Origin: Mariaggregatimicrobium sp964498785
GTDB lineage: Bacteria; Zhuqueibacterota; Zhuqueibacteria; Thermofontimicrobiales; Thiofontviventaceae
Assembly: GCA_964498785.1 (NCBI GenBank)
Contig: CAZCJL010000062.1
Span: forward strand, 1 to 38,946
Reading direction: 5' to 3'
DNA: 38,946 nt
This document shows, piece by piece, positions 7,801-16,085 of the stretch. The notes under the pieces are model-generated. The model saw only the letters and a program-made list of their open reading frames with translations. It did not search any database and was not told the origin of the DNA. The position numbers and the translations under genes were made by a program. Each line of letters starts with the position of its first letter. Positions within the stretch are counted from its first letter, which is position 1.

Positions 7801-10706
7801 ATGAACAAAAAGTTGACACTGTGTGGGGTATCAATCGCGGAATGATGGATTTAGTTGTGTCAGATATTAATTATGAAGATGACCAGGTTTTTGTATCTGA
7901 TACAGCGTTAACTGTCGGACAAAATGATTCCGTTCAAATTTTGGTGGGATATCAGCCGAATCAGGTAACTGTTTTAAGAGATACATTGAAATTTGTTACG
8001 AATGCCGCTGCGGGAAAAGCATTTCTGCCGCTATCGGGAGCCAGTATTTCTGCAGAAATTGATATGCCGGACACTCTGGGTTTCGGACATGTTTTGTCCG
8101 GTGATTCAGCCATGCAGGAGCTTACCATAATTAACCACGGAACGGCTGATCTCACGTTTTCTCTGTCAATTCAGAATAATGATGAAAATGCGTTTGATGT
8201 AACGAATGATAGCCTTTTTATTGACAAAGATGATACGATTCTTGTGCCTGTCTATTTTTCCCCGAATCCAACGGGCGAATATCAGGAAAAACTGCTCATG
8301 GAGAGCGACGCATTTTTCCGGGGAGATAGTATCGTGTCTTTAGCCGGCTATTGTTTCCTCGGACCACATTTGAAAACAGACTTGGAGTCTCTAAATTTCG
8401 GACTGGTTCTGGTTGGGGATAAAGATACGTTGTTGATCAAAATTTGGAATGAGGGAAGTGATATTCTTCACATTGATTCTTTAAAAACAGAATCTGTTTA
8501 TTTTAATGCCTGGATTTATGACAACGAAATGGAATCCCGCGATACGACCACGATTTCGGTCGAGTTTACGCCACAGCATACTGATTTACATAAGGATGTA
8601 CTTAAAATATATTCCAATGCATTTGGAGATAGCATCCATCCGATTCCGTTGCGCGGAACCGGTAGCGGAGCATTAATTGAAACCGATTCCAAATATCCTA
8701 TGGATTATGGATGTCTGAATCCGGGAAAATGTTCTCAGAAACCGATTATCGTAAAAAATATCGGGAATGCAGACCTCATTATTGAAGATATAAAACTCGC
8801 GTCAGAGACCGCTGTATTTGAAATAATTCCGAATGATGCCATTTTCCTGCCAATTGTTCAGGGTGAATCTGCGGCTTTTGAAGTTCGGTTTTGTCCGGAA
8901 CAAGTTAATATAACTGATATTAATGGCGTGCAAATTTCCGCCAACGCGCTAAACGATTCGTTATATGAGATCGAATTAAGAGGATGCTGTTGTGACCGGG
9001 AAAAACCGTTGATAATGCACACCGGAATTTTAATTGCAGAGAAGCATACGAAGGTTGAAATTATCGCCACGATTACAGACACGCTGTCCGGGGTGAACTA
9101 TGCAAAATTAGAGTATCGTAACGGCGGAAGTTCAGAGCCAGATGGTAAACTGCTAATGTCAAAGTTAACGGGCGATTCATATCACACAGAACTTCCCGGA
9201 GATTTGGTGACAACCCGTGGATTGGAATATAAGATAACTGCCGGGGATACAATCGTTAATGAATGCAACTGGCCCGGGAAAGGGTGGCACGCCATCAGAG
9301 TCCATGTCTCTGGCGATGGCGAAACAGCGTTTCATGAAAATGGTGAGCCGAAGCCACAACCTGCGGGAATTGGTGTGGACGCGTATCGCCTGTTTTCCGT
9401 TCCCCTGGAATTGGAGCACCCTGATCCGAAGGAAGTTGTGGCGGACGATCTTAAGCGCGACCTGGATACACGGGCTCAAAAAAAAGTATGGCGTTTGGCA
9501 GATTATCAGAATCAGGGAATGATGAACGCAAAATATGTATTTTATAACGAGGGTCGGGATACGGTCTCTGATTTCATGCCCGGGAAATCGTTTTTTCTGA
9601 TCATTAAAGATGAAGGCAAAATTATTGACAGTGGTCCCGGTACATCCATTGCGACGGATAGTGTTTATCAAATTCCACTGGTGAGCGGTTATAATTTAAT
9701 TGCCAACCCGTTTAATTTTCCGATTCCGATGAATCAGGTGAAACTGTCGGAAAGCGATGCTATTTTTTACCTGTGGTCATATCCTGGCGAGTGGGATACA
9801 TTGTGCAGTATGTCGAACAGGCATATTCATCCGTGGGAAGGATACGCCATTTATGTGAATAACAACACCACGCTTTTGGTTTATCCGCATCATGAATTGT
9901 TGCCAACCAGTAATCAGAATTTCCCTGTTACGAAAAATGCGATCAATGGAGTGGATTGGAAAATACAAATCAGCGCAGAGAATCAAAATATTGCAGATCG
10001 GGTGAATGCTGTGGGTGTAAGTTCGCTCGCTTCTGACGGATATGACAAATTTGACTTACCGGAGCCGCCATCTCTCGGTGGAATTAAATTGTATTTCCCG
10101 CACCCGGATTGGATCGGCTGCGCGACAAATTACGCGTTTGATATTAAAACACCTGCGGAAGAGGGCAATCACTGGGATTTCAAGGTGACGGCTGATGCCA
10201 GTATCAATCCTGTTAAACTGATATTTTCTGAATTCGACAAAGTACCCGAAGAATACCAAATTCATTTGATCGATAATGATCGCAATGTTGCGGCAGATGT
10301 CCGGAACAGTTCTGAATATCTTTTGTTCAGCGAAGCGAATCAGTCGATTGATCGGTCGTTTCGGCTGATTGTGGGAACGGAAAAATACATTGCCGAAAAC
10401 AATTTGGGAATTTCGTCAATCCCGGAATGTTATCATCTTTCAAATAATTATCCCAATCCTTTTAATCCGACGACGACTTTTTGCTACCAGTTACCGGAAA
10501 TGGGACAGGTGAAACTCCACATTGTGAATATTCTGGGGCAGGTGGTCAAAACGCTGGTAAATGACGAATGGAGAGAAGCCGGAATACACACTATCACCTG
10601 GAATGGGCGTGATGAGCGAAATGCGCCGGTCGCCAGCGGCATTTACCTGTGTGTATTTTCGTGCAGGCAGTACAGACAGGTGAACAAAATGATTTTGTTG
10701 AAGTAG
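4839..10706 (+). CDS. giant secreted protein: BNR propeller, seven ASH domains, FlgD-Ig/type IX-like sorting domain
   Basis: The open frame begins with GTG at 4806, inside the PEGA gene. I prefer ATG 4839 because it gives a signal peptide with basic residues ahead of the hydrophobic run and cleavage near SNAQ; 4842 and 4881 also fit, and no start has a clear ribosome binding site. From 4839 the protein has about 1955 residues. Residues about 30-655 are Asp-box (BNR/sortilin, Ycf48-like) propeller repeats, with S-x-D-x-G-x-x-W motifs recurring roughly every 40-50 residues. About 658-1386 are seven tandem ASH/choice-of-anchor-D Ig-like domains of about 104 residues. The last 565 or so residues are homologous to the C-terminal half of the giant at 34429-37713. 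The end is a FlgD-Ig-like sorting domain (YPNPFN near 1871, last residues MILLK). Such tails target proteins to the cell surface in FCB bacteria. The role is probably adhesive or structural; no enzyme domain is visible. Confidence 0.85.
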   Translation: MMILIKKLDNGHKTMLLCAIFILLFHSFSNAQTYNSWYPIPTHPDKGMFGGYVRTLAADSLAPNSLAPNTIFAGTRGGGVYRSDDAAERWSESNTHLNDMDVLSIAIDPINNNVLYTGTENGIYKSSDGGSTWNKIGLPGSIVNDIAVDPQDNQIVYAAASQKSNQSGLKRGIWRSTDGGNSWNLPDTLKENNQPVDVYTVYVVIKGSKKKIYVGTSDGLWYSEDGVNWPEDSHDNNLHTREVYCFAVNMQETYQVYAGTDEDVRFSSDYGDTFSNSNELNIGAKIISLAADEQHLFIGTENKGLLKKEISIHKKNYWSTGLSDLKIYSILLHPQEPNTIFCATPDGVYKSVDRGDTFRKVVIGMNSLQVNEHLIDPARPEFIWTATTHGGFYSSDSGYTWQQMQGLPSSNINSLAVNGADVFAAVSDGWVFHSADRGKNWIALNAPPGAGSMTTYSLAVNSVTGELFVGAENGVYMSGDYPDFFKKLDTTSPVLDLLLWEGNPPVIFASTQLGEMYRGSPQGDDWQNVANGFPAFRVIYDVIKNPHSERQFYAGMENGIYLSTNGGAYWKRIEADELNGREIIRVLADPYRQGVLYCVAKNSGVYQSVDAGVTWHLLDQNFEKYSGIISHLTFHPQTSDILIASTRGKGLYQFHAAPEFVFNPDVLNFDSVRVGKSQSLSTQLVNNGQLPMILSDIPVSLDDFHIEVADSIVPSHQATGLNVRFAPQSRNSWSTDLLIETNAHNIDEMLNLQGAGVAPVIAMDSLCKHVGYVATGRLNSCTFNVMNNGDADFEFTASFVIYPDVFSIIPNTGIIPKKSAREFTIVFEPADVTTYTDSLIFADVDSEAVVYGQVAKCVTGEGIQGPGIELSEENIDFDPVKPNDSTDRYFEIRNIGSDMLNIRHIKAQKYPNHFIAEPETGKLAEGEVLNVKVTFTATDGGQFPDELRVQSNATFGDSTMSVSAECVKDRPIIMLKPKKVDFGQVLINEQKVDTVWGINRGMMDLVVSDINYEDDQVFVSDTALTVGQNDSVQILVGYQPNQVTVLRDTLKFVTNAAAGKAFLPLSGASISAEIDMPDTLGFGHVLSGDSAMQELTIINHGTADLTFSLSIQNNDENAFDVTNDSLFIDKDDTILVPVYFSPNPTGEYQEKLLMESDAFFRGDSIVSLAGYCFLGPHLKTDLESLNFGLVLVGDKDTLLIKIWNEGSDILHIDSLKTESVYFNAWIYDNEMESRDTTTISVEFTPQHTDLHKDVLKIYSNAFGDSIHPIPLRGTGSGALIETDSKYPMDYGCLNPGKCSQKPIIVKNIGNADLIIEDIKLASETAVFEIIPNDAIFLPIVQGESAAFEVRFCPEQVNITDINGVQISANALNDSLYEIELRGCCCDREKPLIMHTGILIAEKHTKVEIIATITDTLSGVNYAKLEYRNGGSSEPDGKLLMSKLTGDSYHTELPGDLVTTRGLEYKITAGDTIVNECNWPGKGWHAIRVHVSGDGETAFHENGEPKPQPAGIGVDAYRLFSVPLELEHPDPKEVVADDLKRDLDTRAQKKVWRLADYQNQGMMNAKYVFYNEGRDTVSDFMPGKSFFLIIKDEGKIIDSGPGTSIATDSVYQIPLVSGYNLIANPFNFPIPMNQVKLSESDAIFYLWSYPGEWDTLCSMSNRHIHPWEGYAIYVNNNTTLLVYPHHELLPTSNQNFPVTKNAINGVDWKIQISAENQNIADRVNAVGVSSLASDGYDKFDLPEPPSLGGIKLYFPHPDWIGCATNYAFDIKTPAEEGNHWDFKVTADASINPVKLIFSEFDKVPEEYQIHLIDNDRNVAADVRNSSEYLLFSEANQSIDRSFRLIVGTEKYIAENNLGISSIPECYHLSNNYPNPFNPTTTFCYQLPEMGQVKLHIVNILGQVVKTLVNDEWREAGIHTITWNGRDERNAPVASGIYLCVFSCRQYRQVNKMILLK
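5000..5044. repeat. 15-bp tandem repeat inside the giant gene
   Basis: TTCGCTGGCGCCGAA occurs twice in direct tandem (5015-5029 and 5030-5044), preceded by a diverged third unit at 5000-5014. The 15-bp unit is in frame and encodes the pentapeptides LAAD-S, LAPN-S and LAPN-T in the first propeller blade. The two exact copies point to recent replication slippage. Because the unit is a multiple of three, copy-number change would lengthen a loop without breaking the frame. Confidence 0.75.
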
Positions 10707-10721
10707 TATTGTTAACAATAC
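10706..10721. repeat. perfect 16-bp palindrome at the end of the giant gene
   Basis: GTATTGTTAACAATAC is a perfect palindrome that begins on the last base of the TAG stop. As RNA it could form six base pairs with a TTAA loop, but it is AT-rich and lacks a T-run, so it is a poor intrinsic terminator. It could be a dimer binding site or a weak 3' hairpin. The remaining convergent gap to 10829 holds nothing else I can recognise. Confidence 0.45.
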
Positions 10722-10829
10722 AAAAGTTAATTATCCTGTCTAAATTAGTTACGAATTCATCAGGTTATTTGATACAAACTATAACTGAAAATTGCCCAAC
10801 AAGCTAGCAGAACAAATTGGATGATTTCA

Positions 10830-11357
10830 CTATTTGCTTTTGTGGTGTGGTGAAGAATCGTTATCCCTGATTACTTTATTAACAAAATGCAAATGGCAAT
10901 GCCACGCGATATTTTCCGGCAAGTTATCGATATCAAAAAATCTGACGTCTTCTGCATCATCGCCGGCTTTTAACTCGCCATCGAGCATTTCGCCTTCAAA
11001 ACCAACGACCAGCACGTGTTTATCGGGATTTTCAAAAGAGGAGTGTACATCCAGCAGCCGTTTTATTTTGATGGTTAGATTTGTCTCTTCCTTAACCTCC
11101 CGAACTCCGGCCTGGTGCACAGATTCATCATATTCCACAAATCCGGCCGGCAGACTCCAGGCGCCTTTCTGTGGTTCAAACTTGCGCTTGACAAACAAAA
11201 TCATATTATCTTTACGAATGACCACGGCCGCGGTTGGCTTTGGGTTCAGGTAGAAAATGTAGTCACATTTTGTACAGATAAGCCGGTCGTGTTGTTCATG
11301 CGCAATATAACGGCGAATGAGTTCACCACTGCATTTCGGACAAAATTTAAATTCCAT
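10830..11357 (-). CDS. Nudix hydrolase with N-terminal zinc ribbon
   Basis: The 175-residue protein hydrolyses a nucleoside diphosphate linked to another group, probably ADP-ribose, NADH or a related metabolite; the exact substrate cannot be read from sequence. A zinc ribbon is formed by CPKC (6-9) and CTKC (28-31). The Nudix box spans about 72-94: G72, E78, then REVKEE at 86-91. The usual Gly near its end is replaced by Asn93, while the catalytic Glu residues that bind metal are intact. The zinc-ribbon plus Nudix layout resembles NudC/COG1051-type proteins. An AAGGA lies a few bases before the ATG. The gene lies 9 nt downstream of the amidase gene on the same strand, so both are probably one transcript. 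No functional link between the two is obvious. Confidence 0.9.
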   Translation of the reverse strand: MEFKFCPKCSGELIRRYIAHEQHDRLICTKCDYIFYLNPKPTAAVVIRKDNMILFVKRKFEPQKGAWSLPAGFVEYDESVHQAGVREVKEETNLTIKIKRLLDVHSSFENPDKHVLVVGFEGEMLDGELKAGDDAEDVRFFDIDNLPENIAWHCHLHFVNKVIRDNDSSPHHKSK

Positions 11358-11366
11358 TTGATTCCT

Positions 11367-13181
11367 TTATAAATGTGTTTGTAAGAATTCTTCAATTGCT
11401 TCGACAATAGCATCTGTTACCTGATCTTGAAATTCTGTGGAACGAATCTTTATCTCATCTTCCGGGTGGATAATAAACGCAGGTTCAACGAGAACTGAGA
11501 GCATTTGTGTCGCCCGGATCACTGTAAAATTACCAAACCGCAATCCAAAATTATCAGAATCTGTTTTTTGAAGCAGCTTTTGTTGAACTAAATACGCCAG
11601 TTTATAACTTTGCGGATGATAATAATAGGTGCTTGCTCCACGTGCTTTAAGGGGATCTGCGCCATCTGGAACAGAGTTAAAGTGCATACTTAGTAAAATA
11701 TCTGCCCCGATAAACGCCGCTAGTTTCGGACGAGTGTAAACACTAATGCCATCTTCTTTTCCTCGAGTTAAAAAAACAAAAGCCCCTTTTTGTTCCAGTT
11801 TATTTTTGAGTAAAACAGAGTATTCATAATTAATGTCTTTTTCGACCAATCGTGTGGGGCCGATAGCACCATCGTCCGGATTGTGACCCGGATCTATGCA
11901 GATCGAAATATCGGTTAATGGCAGGCCTGGAAAGGCCGCATTATACGGCGGTTTTTTGATGTCAATTATAAGATCATTATCTTCATACACCGGATCGTAT
12001 CCCCACTGTTGGGATAAATTTAGAACAATTTTCATTTTGTAAACATTTTCAGAAATCAACTCCCACTGAATATCGTCAATTATTGGATCCGTATAATCCT
12101 GTTTAATCGCTTCGATTGCAGGATTCACACCGAAAAGCGTTACATACAAAAACGCAGGGGAATTCACCTGTACTATCTTAAAAGGAACCTGCCGATTGAG
12201 GGAAATGCGAATACGAGATTTTTGGACAAAACCTTTGGTTTCAACAAAGTTTAGTATAGCTGGTGAAATCATATAATTTTGATACATTTGTTCAAACCGC
12301 TCCTGGCGAATCCAGTATTTATGATCTGGTGAAAGATGAATTTGATATAGATTTCCACGAATTCCTGAAATATTGACAAATGTATTTTCCGGTAGAAAAA
12401 GCTGATGACCGGGACGGGGATTTCTTAACGGTAAAATACTTTCTTCCATAATACGCACGGTTTGAAGACTATCCTGCGAGAGAACCGACAACTTTCCGGG
12501 CGCTGTGAAATAGACAGTATCCTGTTTCGATTTAATCAAACGAAAAAATATATACCGGGAGTCGACAGGTTGCTGATCATCATTAATTTTATAAGTTGCG
12601 GAGTATACACCTCTAATTTTTTCATCATCAGAAAGGATGTTGGAATTTAACATCGTTTTGATGAATTGAACGGCACTTTTTGTAGAGATTTCCTGCATCT
12701 CAGTGAAATCTGACAGCCCGGAAATTCGAAAAGCTGCTTTGCATTTTGGAGTGCCTTTAAAAGCCACTGTAATTGCTTCGCCGGGAAGAAGCGCTGTTTC
12801 GGATTGGGGAATAACGAATTCCGGTTCGATAAGTAATGTGTCTTTTCGCGTTGAGCGAATCGGATGTGGAACATATACATTGCGGATCACAATTCCAGTA
12901 TCTTGCTCAGTGATAGCAACACATACATACGGAAACAGCCCCGGTTCGATTTCTAAATTAGCTAAAAAAGCACCGTTCGGATAAAGTTTTACATCCCTGG
13001 CATTAATAGAAAATTCGGCATCCGCAGGGGTGACTGAACCATAAATAAAAGTCGATTCAACTGCGCGAACTTCCTGTCCTTCCTTCGGATAAACAATATC
13101 AATTACGATTTGTGCTATTGTGTTTATTGGATGTATTAATATAAAAAAACTATATAAAACTAGACGCCACACTCGGTTCAT
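11367..13181 (-). CDS. N-acetylmuramoyl-L-alanine amidase, Amidase_3 (AmiC type), exported
   Basis: This enzyme cuts the bond between N-acetylmuramic acid and L-alanine in peptidoglycan and would act in the periplasm, typically in daughter-cell separation or wall remodelling. A signal peptide covers about residues 1-23. The catalytic domain is at the C-terminus (about 420-604), with the zinc ligands and catalytic residues in the expected order: DPGH (His433), VEKD (Glu447), SMHFN (His500) and LVEPAF (Glu566). The N-terminal 400 residues are unusually long. They appear to hold an Ig-like domain right after the signal, a possible SH3-like segment around 220-300 and an AMIN-like beta region before the catalytic part; these sub-assignments are tentative. 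GGAGG precedes the ATG. The gene is divergent from folC and is followed by the Nudix gene. Confidence 0.92.
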   Translation of the reverse strand: MNRVWRLVLYSFFILIHPINTIAQIVIDIVYPKEGQEVRAVESTFIYGSVTPADAEFSINARDVKLYPNGAFLANLEIEPGLFPYVCVAITEQDTGIVIRNVYVPHPIRSTRKDTLLIEPEFVIPQSETALLPGEAITVAFKGTPKCKAAFRISGLSDFTEMQEISTKSAVQFIKTMLNSNILSDDEKIRGVYSATYKINDDQQPVDSRYIFFRLIKSKQDTVYFTAPGKLSVLSQDSLQTVRIMEESILPLRNPRPGHQLFLPENTFVNISGIRGNLYQIHLSPDHKYWIRQERFEQMYQNYMISPAILNFVETKGFVQKSRIRISLNRQVPFKIVQVNSPAFLYVTLFGVNPAIEAIKQDYTDPIIDDIQWELISENVYKMKIVLNLSQQWGYDPVYEDNDLIIDIKKPPYNAAFPGLPLTDISICIDPGHNPDDGAIGPTRLVEKDINYEYSVLLKNKLEQKGAFVFLTRGKEDGISVYTRPKLAAFIGADILLSMHFNSVPDGADPLKARGASTYYYHPQSYKLAYLVQQKLLQKTDSDNFGLRFGNFTVIRATQMLSVLVEPAFIIHPEDEIKIRSTEFQDQVTDAIVEAIEEFLQTHL

Positions 13182-13216
13182 CGAAATCTATCCCTCCGGT
13201 TCATAATTAATCTCTT

Positions 13217-13245
13217 AATGTAAATTTATTTCGGGCGAAAATCAA
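13217..13245 (-). promoter_or_regulatory. promoter candidate for amidase-Nudix operon
   Basis: On the minus strand, TTGATT (13240-13245), a 17-bp spacer and TACATT (13217-13222) lie about 35 bp ahead of the amidase ATG. A C precedes the TTG, as in five other candidates in this window. Confidence 0.45.
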
Positions 13246-13287
13246 GTAAAAAAAATGGTATTAAAAGGCTTTATATAAAAAAATATC

Positions 13288-13316
13288 TTGCAAGTTATTA
13301 ATTTTTATTTTAAATT
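13288..13316 (+). promoter_or_regulatory. promoter candidate for folC
   Basis: TTGCAA (13288-13293), a 17-bp spacer and TAAATT (13311-13316) would start transcription about 40 nt before the folC ATG. It is back to back with the amidase promoter candidate. Confidence 0.5.
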
Positions 13317-13365
13317 GGTTGATCTCAAAAATGGTTTTTATTCTTTTTAAACAAAAAAGTGAAAT

Positions 13366-14640
13366 ATGAATTACACGCAGGCGATCGATTATCTCTATCA
13401 GCTAAGCAATCTGGGTTGGAAACTGGGATTAAACAAGATACGCGCATTATTAAAGGAAATTGATAATCCGCATCAAAAGTATAAAATTATACACATCGCT
13501 GGTACAAATGGCAAGGGTTCCACATCAGTGATGTTAGAATCTATTTTGAGAACAGCCGGCTATAAAACCGGTTTATTCACTTCACCTCATTTAATCCATT
13601 TGGGTGAACGGATTAAAGTGAATGGACTAAAAATTTCTGAAGATGATCTTGTTTTTTATTTAGAGAAATTACATCCATTGATTGAAAAATACAAATGTAC
13701 ATTTTTTGAGGCCATGACAGCGATCGCTTTTGCATATTTTGCAGAGCAAAAAATTGATGTTGCTATGGTAGAAGTTGGCCTTGGAGGTCGATTGGATGCA
13801 ACCAATGTTGTTTCTCCGATCTTAACGATAATCACTGAAATCGAACATGATCATACCAAACAACTGGGGCGGTCTCGGAAAAAAATTGCGGCAGAAAAGG
13901 GTGGCATTATTAAACGAGGCGCTGCCTGCCTTACAGGGAGCAGACACAAAGACGTTATTGATACTTTAACCCGGATTTGTCAGGAACGAAAAACAGAGTT
14001 GATGCAGGTGTCTAATCTTGTAAAAATTCAGAATGTCATTCCAAATGAAAAATTTAGTTCATTTGATTTACGCGTGAATGGCTCTATTTATCCTCAATTA
14101 AAACTTCCGTTATTAGGAGATCATCAAATTCGGAATGCAACCCTCGTGATTATGGCGATCAACTTGTTAAGTTCCGGAATTTTTAATATAAAAATTGAAG
14201 ATATTTACCATGGATTATTTGATGTTCATTGGCCCGGACGTCTGCAAATCCTTGATAATTCACCAAAGATTATTTTGGATGTTGCACACAATCCGGATGG
14301 GATGAGCAGCCTGGTAAAGGCAATTCAAACGACGTTTACCTATAATGAAATCATTGTTATACTGGGAATTGTCAAAAATAAAAATTACCGGGCAATGATA
14401 AAGAATATTTCGACGATTGCGAATCGGATTATTGCCGTAAAACCGGATACACATCGGGCGCTTGACCCGAAATATCTTGTCAGGGAAGCAGAAAAATATA
14501 ATATTAAGACAGATAGTTTTTATTCGGTCGCGGCTGGATTAGAACATGCAATCAAAAATGTAGGTAGCAATTCTCTCATTTTGGGAACAGGGTCGCATTA
14601 TACTGTCGGTGAATTGATAAATTGTTATAAAAGTACTTGA
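13366..14640 (+). CDS. folC: bifunctional folylpolyglutamate synthase / dihydrofolate synthase
   Basis: FolC joins glutamate to dihydropteroate and then extends the gamma-glutamyl chain on folates, using ATP, in the cytoplasm. The 424-residue length is normal for the family. The Mur-ligase-type P-loop GTNGKGS is at 46-52, followed by the conserved SPHL segment. The central EVGLGGRLDATN motif (about 137-148) and the later DVAHNPDG (about 305-312) are both characteristic, so the identification is firm. Whether the enzyme has both activities or only the polyglutamylation step cannot be decided here. No strong ribosome binding site is visible ahead of the ATG (only AAAGTGA). Its stop codon TGA lies within the -35 box of the promoter candidate for the next gene. 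Confidence 0.95.
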   Translation: MNYTQAIDYLYQLSNLGWKLGLNKIRALLKEIDNPHQKYKIIHIAGTNGKGSTSVMLESILRTAGYKTGLFTSPHLIHLGERIKVNGLKISEDDLVFYLEKLHPLIEKYKCTFFEAMTAIAFAYFAEQKIDVAMVEVGLGGRLDATNVVSPILTIITEIEHDHTKQLGRSRKKIAAEKGGIIKRGAACLTGSRHKDVIDTLTRICQERKTELMQVSNLVKIQNVIPNEKFSSFDLRVNGSIYPQLKLPLLGDHQIRNATLVIMAINLLSSGIFNIKIEDIYHGLFDVHWPGRLQILDNSPKIILDVAHNPDGMSSLVKAIQTTFTYNEIIVILGIVKNKNYRAMIKNISTIANRIIAVKPDTHRALDPKYLVREAEKYNIKTDSFYSVAAGLEHAIKNVGSNSLILGTGSHYTVGELINCYKST

Positions 14641-14665
14641 CAATTTTAAAAAAAATCACTAAATT
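14637..14665 (+). promoter_or_regulatory. strong promoter candidate overlapping the folC stop codon
   Basis: TTGACA (14637-14642), a 17-bp spacer and TAAATT (14660-14665) give a perfect consensus -35 and a good -10. The folC stop TGA (14638-14640) lies inside the -35. Transcription would begin near 14672, leaving a leader of about 170 nt before the ABC ATPase ATG. The leader has no obvious riboswitch fold that I can name. Confidence 0.6.
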
Positions 14666-14843
14666 AGCCTTTGAACACTCCAGATATATTTAACTTACTA
14701 ATACTTCCTAAACAATCCTCTGTGAGATGTATCCAATTGAAGAGAGAAGTTCCGAAAATGCTAGCAAAAATCAAGATATTGTCTCTTAGTACGGTAAATA
14801 AAATAGAGGAAATAGAAATAGAAAATATTGATTTGAGGAAGAG

Positions 14844-15944
14844 ATGGCAGGTGTTAGATTAGTTAACATTAATAAACAATATGATCGAAATATTGTTGCG
14901 GTAAATGAAGCAAACATTGATATTCAGGATAAAGAATTTGTCGTGCTCGTAGGGCCATCTGGTTGTGGAAAATCGACAACATTACGCATGATCGCCGGTT
15001 TGGAAGAAATTACATCAGGTGATATATTCATCGGAGATCGGCGTGTAAACGACGTGCCACCGAAAGACAGGGATATTGCGATGGTTTTTCAAAATTACGC
15101 GCTCTACCCTCACATGACGGTATTCCAGAATATGGCATTTGGTTTAAAGCTAAGAAAGTACCCTAAAAAAGAAATCGAAACCAGAGTAAACGACGCCGCA
15201 GAAATTCTTGAAATACAGAATCTCTTAAGTCGCAAGCCAAAAGCGCTATCTGGTGGTCAGAGACAGCGAGTTGCTGTTGGGCGAGCGATTGTAAGGAAAC
15301 CAAAAGTATTTTTGTTTGATGAGCCCCTTTCTAACCTCGATGCGAAATTACGAGTTCAAATGCGTACGGAAATATCCAAGCTTCATTCGCGCCTGGAAAC
15401 AACGATGATTTATGTTACCCATGATCAAATGGAAGCAATGACCATGGGGGACAGAATCGTGGTTATGAAAGATGGTTTTATTCAACAAATTGATTCGCCG
15501 CTAAAACTGTATAATCATCCGGTTAATAAATTTGTGGCAGGTTTCATTGGCAGTCCATCGATGAATTTCTTGCCAGGGATTATTAAGGAAGATGCCGGTA
15601 AATATATTTTTGATGAGGGACGTATCAAATTAACACTATCAACTGAATTAAAGGAAAGATTATTAAAATTTTTAAACAAGCAATTAGTACTTGGGATTCG
15701 TCCCGAAGATATTTATGAAGCAGAAAATGCGCATGGTATAAGTGATTCTGCATCGATCGAAAGTGTTGTTGAAGTAGTGGAACCCCTTGGAAACGAGGTT
15801 TTCCTCTATCTCACTACAGGGCTAAATTCTTATATCGCTCGCGTTGCTGCTCACAGTACTCCTCCAGTCGATCAAAATTTAAATATCGTTTTTGACATGA
15901 AAAAGGTTCATTTTTTTGACGGAAATACCGAAAGTGCAATATAG
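14844..15944 (+). CDS. sugar-type ABC transporter ATPase (MalK/UgpC/MsmK family), orphan
   Basis: This is the cytoplasmic ATP-hydrolysing subunit of a carbohydrate (CUT1-type) import system. Walker A is GPSGCGKS (38-45), the Q-loop Gln is at 83, the signature is LSGGQ (135-139), Walker B is VFLFDE (155-160) and the switch His is at 193 (THDQ). The C-terminal third is a TOBE/MalK-like regulatory domain with the characteristic LGIRPEDI motif near 282. The length (366) is normal. No permease or solute-binding protein gene lies nearby, so it may energise several importers encoded elsewhere, as MsmX does in Bacillus. The substrate cannot be predicted. A GAGGAAGAG ribosome binding site precedes the ATG. 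A strong promoter candidate lies about 180 bp upstream. Confidence 0.93.
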   Translation: MAGVRLVNINKQYDRNIVAVNEANIDIQDKEFVVLVGPSGCGKSTTLRMIAGLEEITSGDIFIGDRRVNDVPPKDRDIAMVFQNYALYPHMTVFQNMAFGLKLRKYPKKEIETRVNDAAEILEIQNLLSRKPKALSGGQRQRVAVGRAIVRKPKVFLFDEPLSNLDAKLRVQMRTEISKLHSRLETTMIYVTHDQMEAMTMGDRIVVMKDGFIQQIDSPLKLYNHPVNKFVAGFIGSPSMNFLPGIIKEDAGKYIFDEGRIKLTLSTELKERLLKFLNKQLVLGIRPEDIYEAENAHGISDSASIESVVEVVEPLGNEVFLYLTTGLNSYIARVAAHSTPPVDQNLNIVFDMKKVHFFDGNTESAI

Positions 15945-16019
15945 GGGATTCGGCGTAATAAGTTATTATGATGATTTAGATAAGTCACATCGGTTATCAA
16001 ACTATTTTCCTCTTTTCAA

Positions 16020-16047
16020 TTGTTCGAATACATCTGTAAAATATATT
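16020..16047 (+). promoter_or_regulatory. promoter candidate for rho
   Basis: TTGTTC (16020-16025), a 16-bp spacer and TATATT (16042-16047) would give a leader of about 85 nt ahead of rho. The spacer is one base shorter than in the other candidates of this window. Confidence 0.4.
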
Positions 16048-16085
16048 ATTTAAACTCACTCTAAATAGTCTTTTTATTAATTAAT

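Noticed and set aside
9259..9522. 87-residue plus-strand frame inside the locus A giant
   Set aside because: It is an out-of-frame shadow of the giant gene, which continues through it with conserved domain sequence.
14671..14862. 63-residue frame beginning with TTG between folC and the ABC ATPase
   Set aside because: It would start at the predicted transcript start with no ribosome binding site, and it runs over the well-supported start of the ABC ATPase. Its composition is not protein-like.
16010..16040. TTGTTCGAATACA resembling a tRNA T-loop
   Set aside because: No matching acceptor, D or anticodon stems can be placed around it, so it is a chance match in the rho promoter region.
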